A stretch of 38,859 nucleotides of DNA from the NCBI GenBank assembly GCA_964573255.1, contig CAZNJB010000028.1, forward strand, positions 1 through 38,859, read 5' to 3'. Every line of letters starts with the position of its first letter. Position 1 is the first letter of the stretch. The position numbers were made by a program, and so were the translations under genes. Under the pieces are notes generated by a model. It had not been told where the DNA came from, ran no database searches, and worked only from the letters and a program-made list of their open reading frames with translations. This stretch comes from CAYNUJ01 sp964573255. GTDB lineage: Bacteria; Bacteroidota; Ignavibacteria; Ignavibacteriales; Melioribacteraceae. Below are positions 8,975 to 16,720 of the stretch, one piece after another.

Positions 8975-10164
8975 TTCACCTGTTCCCCTTTTTTCGGATT
9001 TCTAACTTCCTCTTCCAAAATAATCAAACAATCAGCAGCACTAAACTTGGCTAGATTACCGGAAGACTGTGACACTTGAGAAGTAACAAAATATTGTGTT
9101 AAATCATTTTCTATTTTACCTCTCACAAAATGTCTCTTTCCGTCATTCTTTTTTATATCATTCATTAGAATTGCCTGAATAATAACCTGTGAAGGCATTC
9201 CGTATTTTCTGATGATATTTGGTTTTATATAAACATCAAAGTTCACCATGCACGAAACGGGATTGCCCGGAAGTCCAAAAACAAGTTTGGTTTTTCCTTT
9301 ATTCTTATATTTCCCGAAATACGCAGGTTTACCAGGTTTAATATAAGCTCTCCAAAAAATTTCTTCGACGCCTAATTCTTTGAATATATCCTTCAAATAA
9401 TCATACTTACCAACAGAAACTCCGCCAGTGGTCATAATAATATCTGCATCGCTATCCAGCATTTCCTTTATTTTATTTCTAGTCAATTCATAATCATCAT
9501 TAATAAAACCATAATCTATTCCAATCTGATGTATCTCTTCGACAGCGGCAGTTAAACCATAGTTATTGGATGCTCTGATTTTATCCCCTTCTGGTTTCTC
9601 TTCAATAGGAATTAATTCATCTCCGGTTGCTAGTATAGCAAATTTCAATTTTTTAAGAACTCTTAAACTGGATTTACCGCAAGCGGCAACAGCAGCGATA
9701 TTCCTCGGGGATAAAGAAGTAAGCTTTGGGATAACAATTTCTCCTTCGGCTACATCACTTGCTTTGGGACGAATATTCATTCCCTTTCTAAATCTGCTTC
9801 CTTCTCTTAGACGAATAAAATTCCCATCAACATCATAATCTTCCAGTGGAATAACAGTATCACAATTAGCCGGTATTTTGGCTCCTGTCATAATTTTAAC
9901 AGCCTGGTTAATCGTGAATTCAATCGTATGGAAATTACCTGCTGATATCTCGCCTATTAATTCCCACTCTTTGATATTCTCATCAAACTTGATTGCTATA
10001 CCGTCAACAGCAGAATTATCAAACGGAGGGAGATTCAAATCGGCGACAATATCTTCAGCAACAGTACGATTAACTGCTTGCTCGATTGGAATTATCTCAG
10101 TTTCAATCTCGAAAATATCGAACTCATTTTGGATCAATTGAAAAGCTTCATCATAACTCAACAT
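8959..10164 (-). CDS. moeA: Molybdopterin molybdenumtransferase MoeA
   Basis: Inserts molybdenum into adenylylated molybdopterin in the last common step of Moco synthesis. At 401 aa it matches the family. The order is an N-terminal MoeA domain with 'LPPFDNSAVDGIA' near residue 42, a molybdopterin-binding fold with 'MTTGGVSVGKYDYLK' near residue 245 and 'GLPGNPVSCMVNFDVY' near residue 315, and a C-terminal beta domain. The 3' end overlaps mobA by 16 nt, and the MOSC gene ends 8 nt upstream of the start. The partner adenylyltransferase (MogA/MoaB) is not in the window and must be elsewhere if the pathway is complete. Confidence 0.94.
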   Translation of the reverse strand: MLSYDEAFQLIQNEFDIFEIETEIIPIEQAVNRTVAEDIVADLNLPPFDNSAVDGIAIKFDENIKEWELIGEISAGNFHTIEFTINQAVKIMTGAKIPANCDTVIPLEDYDVDGNFIRLREGSRFRKGMNIRPKASDVAEGEIVIPKLTSLSPRNIAAVAACGKSSLRVLKKLKFAILATGDELIPIEEKPEGDKIRASNNYGLTAAVEEIHQIGIDYGFINDDYELTRNKIKEMLDSDADIIMTTGGVSVGKYDYLKDIFKELGVEEIFWRAYIKPGKPAYFGKYKNKGKTKLVFGLPGNPVSCMVNFDVYIKPNIIRKYGMPSQVIIQAILMNDIKKNDGKRHFVRGKIENDLTQYFVTSQVSQSSGNLAKFSAADCLIILEEEVRNPKKGEQVKCILI

Positions 10165-10172
10165 TTCTTTAC

Positions 10173-10670
10173 CTAATTTTCAATCACAATTTTATCATCA
10201 ACTTTAATTTCGCCAGATTTAATCACCTTCGCAAATATTCCTTCTCTCGGCATTACACAATCCCCTACTTGCGCATAAATGGCGCACCTGTCGTGGCATT
10301 CCTTCCCGATTTGAGTAATTTCCAATTCAGCTTCTTTACCAATTTTCACCCGAGTACCAACTTTCAATCTGGGAATATTAATAAACTCTGTTGTAATATT
10401 TTCCGCAAAAGCTCCGGGACGCAACCTCGGCAAACCAGCTTCTCTCATTCTATCAATACTTTCGGTAGCCAGAAAACTTACCTGCCTATGCCAATTACCT
10501 GCATGAGCATCTCCTTCAATTCCCCAATTCTCAATCAATTTTGCGGAAGGAACATTTTTCTTTAAAGTTCCCTTCTTTTTGCTAACTGATATTGCAAGAA
10601 CTCTTCCGATTGAAGAATCCGGAATTGGTGTAATCTCTTTTACATCTATATTTTCTTCGAATACTTTCAT
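10173..10670 (-). CDS. MOSC-domain protein
   Basis: A 165-aa stand-alone MOSC (Moco sulfurase C-terminal) domain protein. MOSC domains are predicted to bind sulfurated or Moco-related ligands through a conserved Cys. Visible landmarks are 'GIEGDAHAGNWHRQVSFL' at about 50-67, 'RPGAFAENIT' at 84-93 and the cysteine region with C125, C129 and C138, where C138 lies in 'GDCVMPREG'. A strong GGGAGG precedes the ATG at 10670. Its place between moaC and moeA fits a role in Moco handling or modification, but the reaction is not known and no experimental function is claimed. Confidence 0.85.
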   Translation of the reverse strand: MKVFEENIDVKEITPIPDSSIGRVLAISVSKKKGTLKKNVPSAKLIENWGIEGDAHAGNWHRQVSFLATESIDRMREAGLPRLRPGAFAENITTEFINIPRLKVGTRVKIGKEAELEITQIGKECHDRCAIYAQVGDCVMPREGIFAKVIKSGEIKVDDKIVIEN

Positions 10671-10692
10671 AAAAGACCTCCCGATTGTTTGG

Positions 10693-11169
10693 TTATTTTC
10701 TTAAATATTCACCGCTTTTACCGCCTGTTTTCTTCAATAATTTAATTTCATTAATTGTAATCGATTTATCAACCGCTTTGCACATATCGTAAACAGTTAA
10801 TGCTGCAATCGACACAGCGGTTAAGGCTTCCATCTCTATCCCTGTTACACCCTTCGTTTTAGCAAACGAATAAATTTCAACACTGTTTTTTTCTTCATTT
10901 AATTTAAGATTGACATCTAATTTGGAAATAAAGATATTATGACAAAGAGGAATCAATTCACTCGTTTTTTTCCCACCTTGTATTCCGGCAATCTTTGCAG
11001 TTGTTAGCACGTCTCCTTTAGAGAGTTCATTATTTTTAATTTTATCGAATAGTTCTCTTGAAACAAGAACTTCTGCATACGCCTCTGCGGTTCTTAAAGT
11101 AATTTCCTTTCCGGAAACATCTACCATGTTAGCTTTACCGTTATTATCGATGTGCGTTAATTCGCTCAT
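10693..11169 (-). CDS. moaC: Cyclic pyranopterin monophosphate synthase MoaC
   Basis: With MoaA, converts GTP to cyclic pyranopterin monophosphate, the first step of Moco synthesis; MoaC acts on the MoaA product. The 158-aa protein has normal length. It carries 'KKTSELIPLCH' with H77, the 'EMEALTAVS' block at 112-120 and 'YDMCK' with D128 and K131, residues that match the known active site in number and position. The ATG directly follows the moaA stop codon. Its ribosome binding site (AGGTGG) is formed by the codons for the last two glycines of MoaA, so the two genes are tightly coupled. Confidence 0.96.
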   Translation of the reverse strand: MSELTHIDNNGKANMVDVSGKEITLRTAEAYAEVLVSRELFDKIKNNELSKGDVLTTAKIAGIQGGKKTSELIPLCHNIFISKLDVNLKLNEEKNSVEIYSFAKTKGVTGIEMEALTAVSIAALTVYDMCKAVDKSITINEIKLLKKTGGKSGEYLRK

Positions 11170-12165
11170 TTAACCACCTATTGTCATCATATTGTTCTCT
11201 GCCAAAGCAACCAAATCTTCTGCTGCGGGATGTTTCTCCCACTTATTATTCATTGCGGTTTTTATTTTTTGTAGAATTTCTTCGTCGGAATAATTTTGGT
11301 TGAAGAGTTCTTTAAAATTAATTCCATGTTCACCTTCGGAGAAAAGGCACAATCTAAATTTTCCTTGCGATGAGATCCTAATTCGATTGCAACCGGAACA
11401 AAAATGTTCCGATATTGAACTAATAAAACTTACTTTTGCCGGATAATTAACAAGCCTAAAATCTTTTGCAACAGCGGTTTTATCGTTTTTAAAAGGAACC
11501 AAATTATACTTGCTTTCAACAATTGATTTAATCTCTTTGTAACTAATAAACCCGTTTCTCTCCCATTCGTTACTTCCAAAGGGCATAAATTCAATAAATC
11601 TCAAATTTATATCCCTGTTTTTGAAATAGTCCACAAACTCAATTATTTCATCATCATTTATACCTTTTATTATTACAGCATTTACTTTTAAGGGTGAAAA
11701 ACCTGCCGTTAAACTTTCATCTATTACATCTAATATTTTAATCAATTCATTTAATTTGGTTATCATCAAAAACTTCTTGGAATTCAAACTATCTAAACTG
11801 ATATTCAGATAGTCTATGCCGGAGTTCTTTAACAACTCTGCTTTACCCTTTAGTAAAGAACCGTTGGTCGTTAACCCGGTTGTAAACCCATACTTTTCTT
11901 TTAATCTTTTTACCTCTTTAAAAAAATCAAATATCCCCTTCCTTACCAAAGGCTCACCCCCGGTAAATCTGAATTTATTAAATTCAAGTTTTGAAGCAAA
12001 GAAATCAATCAGTCTGATTAACTCTTCAAATGATAGGATATCATTCCTTTGGGAATGCTCAGCTAAATTATTCGGATTGCAATAGATACAGTTGTAATTA
12101 CATTTATCCGTTAAAGAAATCCGCAGGTAATTGTGAGTCCTGCCGAATCTGTCAACTAATTTCAT
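11170..12165 (-). CDS. moaA: GTP 3',8-cyclase MoaA (radical SAM)
   Basis: A radical-SAM enzyme that cyclises GTP in the first step of Moco synthesis. The 331-aa protein has the N-terminal 4Fe-4S motif C22-x3-C26-x2-C29, a GGEP motif at 69-72, and the C-terminal cluster motif C256-x2-C259-x13-C273. It ends in Gly-Gly, the tail known to be needed for MoaA activity. The start overlaps the end of the chrA-like gene by an ATGA. moaC follows immediately. MoaD, MoaE and MoaB/MogA are not encoded nearby, so the operon covers only part of the pathway. Confidence 0.97.
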   Translation of the reverse strand: MKLVDRFGRTHNYLRISLTDKCNYNCIYCNPNNLAEHSQRNDILSFEELIRLIDFFASKLEFNKFRFTGGEPLVRKGIFDFFKEVKRLKEKYGFTTGLTTNGSLLKGKAELLKNSGIDYLNISLDSLNSKKFLMITKLNELIKILDVIDESLTAGFSPLKVNAVIIKGINDDEIIEFVDYFKNRDINLRFIEFMPFGSNEWERNGFISYKEIKSIVESKYNLVPFKNDKTAVAKDFRLVNYPAKVSFISSISEHFCSGCNRIRISSQGKFRLCLFSEGEHGINFKELFNQNYSDEEILQKIKTAMNNKWEKHPAAEDLVALAENNMMTIGG

Positions 12166-12686
12166 AGTAATACCAATGCTATTATTCCGCCAATTATCAC
12201 TACATAAGCAGGATGAAGTTTTAAGAAAATCACAAGTGCAAATGCTAACAGAATGATGATTATTCCCTTAACATCTTCAAAATTTCTAGAGCCATATTGA
12301 TATATAAGTGCAGCTACCAGACCAATTACAGCATATTTTATTCCTCGGAAAGCTTTCATTACATATTCATTCTTCTCATATGAAGAATAAAAATAAGCTG
12401 CAAGCATAATTATCGTTGCAGGCATAACAAGATTACCCAAATTAGCGGCAATTACTCCAAGAACGCCCGCAGTTTTATAACCGATATAAGTTGCATATTT
12501 AATTGAAATCGCTCCGGGAAAAACTTCTACCATTCCAAGTATTTTCAAAAATTCATCGTGTGTAAGCCATCCGTTATTTGTAACCGCTTCTCTTTCGATT
12601 AAAGGAAGTAGAGAATAAGCTCCTCCGAAAGAGAAGGAGCCGACTTTCAAAAATGAGATAAATAATTTCAATAAGGTAGTTAACAT
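12162..12686 (-). CDS. ChrA-family single-domain (short-chain) chromate transporter-like protein
   Basis: A 174-aa hydrophobic protein with about five or six membrane segments and the ChrA (CHR) family signature: 'FGGAYSLLPLIEREAV' at about 19-34, 'GWLTHDEFLKILGM' next, then the 'PGAISIKYATYIGYKTAG' block. It is one CHR domain; short-chain members usually occur as two adjacent genes with opposite topology, but only one is present here. It overlaps moaA by 4 nt and the CMD-like gene by 1 nt, so it belongs to the Moco operon. Known members export chromate. Inside a Moco operon it could move another oxyanion such as molybdate or tungstate, or a by-product; that is inference only. Confidence 0.85.
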   Translation of the reverse strand: MLTTLLKLFISFLKVGSFSFGGAYSLLPLIEREAVTNNGWLTHDEFLKILGMVEVFPGAISIKYATYIGYKTAGVLGVIAANLGNLVMPATIIMLAAYFYSSYEKNEYVMKAFRGIKYAVIGLVAALIYQYGSRNFEDVKGIIIILLAFALVIFLKLHPAYVVIIGGIIALVLL

Positions 12687-13000
12687 TACTCCTTATCCTC
12701 TATTATATCATCTACCCAACTTAACGCTGCCATCATCGTAGGTAAACCAACAGTAGGTAAACTTAACATTACAACATGACGTATTTCATCTGCTGAACAT
12801 CCTGCTTTTAGGGCTTTACGCGTATGAGAATGAACCGCTCCTTCTAATCTTGCCCCCGTTGATATCGCTACTTTAATTAAAGCTCTCGTTTTTTCGTCTA
12901 ACGGACCTGCTTGATGAACCGCATCACCCATTGCTTCATATGCATTTGCAACATCAGAATAATTTTCTTTGAACATCTTATAACGTTTCGGGACAGCCAT
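12686..13000 (-). CDS. Carboxymuconolactone decarboxylase (CMD/AhpD-like) family protein
   Basis: A 104-aa all-helical protein of the CMD family. It has the typical core 'TRALIKVAISTGARLEGAVHSHTRKALKAG' (about residues 38-67) followed by 'SADEIRHVV'. The positions that hold the redox CxxC in AhpD are not cysteines: E53, H57 and H59 are present instead, so a thiol peroxidase-partner role is unlikely. The substrate is unknown. It is the first gene of the Moco operon, with an AGGAG at 13008-13012 upstream of the ATG, and lies directly behind the structured leader and terminator. It overlaps the ChrA-like gene by one base. Confidence 0.85.
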   Translation of the reverse strand: MAVPKRYKMFKENYSDVANAYEAMGDAVHQAGPLDEKTRALIKVAISTGARLEGAVHSHTRKALKAGCSADEIRHVVMLSLPTVGLPTMMAALSWVDDIIEDKE

Positions 13001-13025
13001 TTCTTACTCCTATTTATTTATAATA

Positions 13026-13054
13026 AAAAACCCCGAACTCATAGGAGAACGGGG
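13026..13054 (-). terminator. Intrinsic terminator in the Moco operon leader
   Basis: On the minus strand a CCCCG/CGGGG stem (plus positions 13050-13054 and 13031-13035), with a small inner CTC/GAG helix, is followed by a run of six T. It lies 26 nt upstream of the first gene of the operon, as expected for transcription attenuation. Its apical part contains TCTCCT, which is complementary to AGGAGA at the 3' end of the upstream structured element (plus 13081-13086), so an antiterminator can be drawn. Confidence 0.75.
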
Positions 13055-13072
13055 TCAATAATCTGTAGAAAT

Positions 13073-13211
13073 CTAAACCGTCTCCTTTGCAAAATCCGAT
13101 AATCAATCGGACCGGCATAAAAGCTGCCTTGGCAGGCTAACCGGTTTCCCGATTAACCCTATCGGTTTAGCGCCATATCTCATATAGACTTAGGCTGACT
13201 AAACTCGGAGA
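13073..13211 (-). promoter_or_regulatory. Structured leader RNA of the Moco operon, candidate riboswitch (possibly Moco class)
   Basis: About 140 nt of minus-strand leader folds by eye into several helices. There is a closing TCTCC/GGAGA pair (13207-13211 with 13081-13085) and an extended hairpin built on GTTTAG/CTAAAC with inner GCC/GGC and TCT/AGA pairs (about 13164-13204). A CCGAT/ATCGG hairpin, an ACCGG/CCGGT arm containing CTGCC/GGCAG, and a second CCGAT/ATCGG hairpin follow. The eight bases at 13163-13170 can pair either with 13199-13204 or with 13073-13080, giving mutually exclusive folds ahead of the terminator. Its position upstream of moaA-moaC-moeA-mobA suggests a molybdenum (or tungsten) cofactor riboswitch. 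The class was not confirmed by a covariance model. A stand-alone small RNA is the alternative. Confidence 0.6.
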
Positions 13212-13525
13212 TTAAAGTATTTTAAATGAACTGTGGAAAATTAATACTTTTTTTTCACAATTTCATTAGAAAAGGAGAATTTTTATTCTGTTTTATCAAT
13301 AGAGTCGAACAATTACTTAATAGCAAATTGGGCATTGGGATAATTACAAAACCTTGGATATATGTTAATTCCAATAGGAATTATAAATTATATTTTTCAC
13401 TACAAAATGCATCGGTAAATTTTCAATCATCAATATCTTGAAATCTGAAATTGCTCCCCTTTAGGTTTCAACAAGTAAATGCCGGAATAAATACGAAGTG
13501 GGATATATTTACTGAATTATTCACT
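13212..13525. other. Intergenic region between the Moco leader and phoU
   Basis: About 310 bp of AT-rich sequence with no convincing gene. It should hold the minus-strand promoter of the Moco operon near 13215-13260, but no clear -33/-7 pair could be fixed. No strong terminator for phoU is visible. A 71-codon plus-strand open frame (13226-13441) has no recognisable domain and was not accepted. Confidence 0.5.
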
Positions 13526-14215
13526 TTATAATTCATCACTCTCTTCGCTGAAGAGTATATCCGCATATTTATGCCTGATATTTTGCGCTTCGATAATGAA
13601 ATAAACATCTTCAACTATATTGGTACAAAGATCCCCTATCCTCTCCAAAGAATGAACAGTATCATAAAAAAACATTGCCTTATCAATGTCCATCAGACTT
13701 TTCTTCATCATTATTTTTATTTTATCAGAAATTTGATCTCTTTTAGCATTCATAAGTTTTTCTAATTCAAAAACATCCTTTGCTAAATCTGCGCTTCTTT
13801 GAATGAATGAATCAATGGATTTGGAAATCATATCTTTAGTTATCTCTGCAATTGAGCTAAAACAAATTGAGTTAAGATCATCTTTCGAGTATTCTATATC
13901 AATTACCTCTTTTGCAATATTTGCAGCTAAATCTCCTATTCTTTCCAAACTTGAATTTATGGTTATTGAGGAAAGGACAAATCTTAAATCCATTGCAACC
14001 GGTTGATTCAAAGCTACCAATTTCAAGCATTGTTTTTCAATTTTCACATCAAACTTATCAACTTTTCTTTCCCTTCCAAGAATCTCTTCTGCAAAATCAA
14101 CATCCCTGTTTGAAACCGCTTGCAAAGCATCTTCAACTTGTCTATTAACCAAGCTTGACATTTTAATGATTCTCTTTTTCAATTTATCCAATTGTTGTTC
14201 AAAATGTCTTTCCAT
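13526..14215 (-). CDS. phoU: Phosphate signalling and transport accessory protein PhoU
   Basis: A 229-aa helical protein that links the Pst transporter to the PhoR/PhoB-type two-component system and dampens phosphate uptake. The two homologous three-helix bundles are visible from the repeated metal-binding motifs 'LERIGDLAANIAKEV' (first half) and 'LERIGDLCTNIVEDV' (second half). It is the last gene of the pst operon, 17 nt after pstB. Its base composition is clearly more AT-rich than pstB (17 of 60 G+C at 13741-13800 against 31 of 60 at 14461-14520). No phoB or phoR is in the window. Confidence 0.94.
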   Translation of the reverse strand: MERHFEQQLDKLKKRIIKMSSLVNRQVEDALQAVSNRDVDFAEEILGRERKVDKFDVKIEKQCLKLVALNQPVAMDLRFVLSSITINSSLERIGDLAANIAKEVIDIEYSKDDLNSICFSSIAEITKDMISKSIDSFIQRSADLAKDVFELEKLMNAKRDQISDKIKIMMKKSLMDIDKAMFFYDTVHSLERIGDLCTNIVEDVYFIIEAQNIRHKYADILFSEESDEL

Positions 14216-14232
14216 TACTTTCTCTCTAATTA

Positions 14233-15063
14233 TTAACCAAATCTACCTGAAATATATTCTTCCGTCTGTTTCTTATTTGGATTGGTAAACAACTTATTTG
14301 TCTTACCGAATTCTATTAATTCTCCCAAATAAAAGAACGCAGTAAAATCGCTTACTCGAGCTGCTTGTTGCATATTATGAGTAACAATAACGATTGTATA
14401 ATTCTTTTTCAATTCGAAAATCAATTCCTCAATCTTTGCTGTTGAAATAGGATCGAGAGCGCTTGCCGGTTCGTCCATCAATATAATTTCCGGCTCAATT
14501 GCAAGTGCTCGCGCGATGCACAACCGCTGCTGCTGCCCGCCGGATAACCCCAACGCCGATTCGTTTAATCTATCCTTTACTTCATCCCAAAGAGCGGCTT
14601 TCTTCAAACTGCTTTCCACCCGTTCATCCATTCCCTTTTTATCACCCCGGAAAAGTCCGTTTACTCTCGGTCCGTACGCCACGTTTTCGTAAATCGATTT
14701 CGGGAAAGGATTCGACTTCTGAAAAATCATTCCCACTTTTTTACGGAGTTCCACAACGTCCACGCCGTCACTGTATATATCCATTCCGTCAATTAAAATC
14801 TTTCCTTCAACTCTAGTATTATCAATCAAATCATTCATACGGTTCAGCGTTCTTAGAAAAGTGGATTTACCGCAACCGGAAGGACCTATAAAAGCGGTAA
14901 CACGGTTCGACTGTATATTCATCGAAATATTTTTCAAAGCGTGGGATTCGCCGTAATAAAAATTCAAATCCTCAACAACAATTTTGTTATAATGTTTTGG
15001 CTTTTGAACGGTTACCGGAGTTTTCTCCGTTAATATTTCTTCTTGAACAAAATTCAATTTCAC
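14233..15063 (-). CDS. pstB: Phosphate ABC transporter ATP-binding protein PstB
   Basis: ATPase subunit of the high-affinity phosphate importer. The 276-aa protein has Walker A at 60-67 (GPSGCGKS), the ABC signature at 173-180 (LSGGQQQR), Walker B with the catalytic Glu at 193-199 ('IILMDEP') and the switch His in 'VTHNMQQ'. Residues 1-25 are an unconserved N-terminal extension. The longest frame starts with GTG at 15063, but AGAGG sits directly against it. The TTG two codons later (15057) is five bases from that AGAGG and may be the true start. The gene lies 13 nt after pstA and 17 nt before phoU. Confidence 0.96.
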   Translation of the reverse strand: MKLNFVQEEILTEKTPVTVQKPKHYNKIVVEDLNFYYGESHALKNISMNIQSNRVTAFIGPSGCGKSTFLRTLNRMNDLIDNTRVEGKILIDGMDIYSDGVDVVELRKKVGMIFQKSNPFPKSIYENVAYGPRVNGLFRGDKKGMDERVESSLKKAALWDEVKDRLNESALGLSGGQQQRLCIARALAIEPEIILMDEPASALDPISTAKIEELIFELKKNYTIVIVTHNMQQAARVSDFTAFFYLGELIEFGKTNKLFTNPNKKQTEEYISGRFG

Positions 15064-15076
15064 CTCTAACAGATTA

Positions 15077-16714
15077 TTAAAAAGTTGATGCTTTATATTT
15101 TTCCCGCAGCCGGTTACGGATAACCATTGCGGTCAAATTTAAAATCAGAACTATAAATATTAGCAGTAATGTGGTCATATAAACCATCGGAAGCGCCGCT
15201 TCTACATTAGGACTTTGGAAACCGACGTCGTAAATATGGAATCCGAGATGCATAAATTTTCTATCCAAATGGAAGAAAGGGAAATGCCAATCCATCGGCA
15301 GATTCGGCGCGAGTTTAACTACGCCGGTAATCATCAGCGGGGCAACTTCTCCCGCTCCCCTTGCCATAGCAAGTATAACGCCGGTTAATATTCCGGGAGT
15401 GGCTGCTGGCAGAACGACTTTTTTAATCATCTGCCATTTAGTGCTGCCCAACGCAAGCGCGGCTTCCCTTATTCCCCGCGGTATTGCCGCTAGAGCCTCT
15501 TCGGTGGAAACAATTACTACCGGAACTGTTAACAGCGAAAGTGTTAACGAAGCCCACAAAATTCCGCCTGTTCCCCACGTCGGGGTGGGTAATCTTTCCG
15601 GATAAAAGAGTTGATCTATGCTTCCCCCTACAAAATAAATAAAGAACCCCAACCCGAATACACCGAATACTATTGAAGGTACCCCCGCCAAATTATTTAC
15701 CGCAATTCGAACTATTCTTACAAACATTCCCTGCTTTGCGTACTCCCGCAAATAAAGAGCTGTAATCACTCCGAACGGCACAGCGGATAAGCTCATCAAA
15801 ATTACCATCATTACCGTTCCGAAAATTGCAGGGAATACTCCCCCTTCCGTGTTGGATTCCCGCGGTTCGTCGAATAAAAACTCGTAAAGCTTTGTAAAAA
15901 TAAAACTCGCTTTTGCGGCTATGCCCATTTGATTCGGTCTGTATATTTTCAATATTTTAAGAAATGGAATTTCCTTTACAACGTTATCGGCGGTTTTAAC
16001 CGCTAAAACATACTCCGACGCCAAACTTCTAATTGAATCAACCTTATGCTCAATCGATTTATATCTTTTCTCTTCCTCGGCTATACTGCGTTGCAATTCG
16101 TTTATTTTTGTTTCATCGTTATCACCGTAATATTTCAACTTCCTTATTTCCATTTGTAACTGCTCGATGTCGTAATTTACCGAACCGATTTCATCTTTTT
16201 CCAAATCATTGATTTCATCCCTCAGTTGGCTGACAAAAGCAAGTTTTTCGTCAATAAACTCTTTCATTCCTTCATTATTTAATTCCGCTTTCTTGCTCTT
16301 TATAAGAACCGCTTCAACAGTTCCGTGAAAGTTGCCGTATTCGGTTCTCTCCAATACCACAGCGTTATCGGGATAAGTTATGCTTTCGATATTTCTGCCG
16401 TCAAACCAGCGGTAATCCAATCCGTAAATATCGCGGTTCCCTATTTTCATTTTGTATCGCAGTAGCTCTTTATTTTTCAAACTGTCCGGTAAATTGAACT
16501 CGGGAATCTCTTCCACTGTTTTAATTTCCCCCAAAAACTTTTCACCGCCGGTTGTCGTAATTAAAGCGATTTTAGATGGATAAAAATAATCGGTGGATTT
16601 CATTACGATAAGAATCATCAAACCGGCAATCATAGCGATAGTCATCGCCAAACCAAAACCGGTAAACCAAATGAATATATCTCCCGTTTTGTAAAATTCT
16701 TTCAGTTTTTCCAT
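15077..16714 (-). CDS. pstA: Phosphate ABC transporter permease PstA with a large periplasmic insert
   Basis: Inner-membrane permease subunit for phosphate import. At 545 aa it is about 250 residues longer than E. coli PstA. One membrane segment at about 15-38 is followed by a periplasmic region to about 285, which contains a charged coiled coil at about 150-230. The permease domain then runs from about 290 to 540, with the ABC EAA loop 'AALALGSTKWQMIKKVVLP' near residue 420. Longer PstA proteins are known in other phyla, for example Pseudomonas, so the insert may be family-typical rather than unique. The start has AGGA four bases upstream. The gene is 6 nt from pstC. Confidence 0.93.
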   Translation of the reverse strand: MEKLKEFYKTGDIFIWFTGFGLAMTIAMIAGLMILIVMKSTDYFYPSKIALITTTGGEKFLGEIKTVEEIPEFNLPDSLKNKELLRYKMKIGNRDIYGLDYRWFDGRNIESITYPDNAVVLERTEYGNFHGTVEAVLIKSKKAELNNEGMKEFIDEKLAFVSQLRDEINDLEKDEIGSVNYDIEQLQMEIRKLKYYGDNDETKINELQRSIAEEEKRYKSIEHKVDSIRSLASEYVLAVKTADNVVKEIPFLKILKIYRPNQMGIAAKASFIFTKLYEFLFDEPRESNTEGGVFPAIFGTVMMVILMSLSAVPFGVITALYLREYAKQGMFVRIVRIAVNNLAGVPSIVFGVFGLGFFIYFVGGSIDQLFYPERLPTPTWGTGGILWASLTLSLLTVPVVIVSTEEALAAIPRGIREAALALGSTKWQMIKKVVLPAATPGILTGVILAMARGAGEVAPLMITGVVKLAPNLPMDWHFPFFHLDRKFMHLGFHIYDVGFQSPNVEAALPMVYMTTLLLIFIVLILNLTAMVIRNRLREKYKASTF

Positions 16715-16720
16715 TACGTC

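Noticed and set aside
13073..13211. Cobalamin, TPP, SAM or FMN riboswitch in the Moco operon leader
   Set aside because: The conserved cores I know for these classes (for example the GCCACTG box of cobalamin) are not present; gene context favours a Moco-type ligand.
13226..13441. 71-codon plus-strand open frame between the Moco leader and phoU
   Set aside because: No recognisable domain and a composition like random AT-rich sequence; it lies where the minus-strand promoter of the Moco operon should be.
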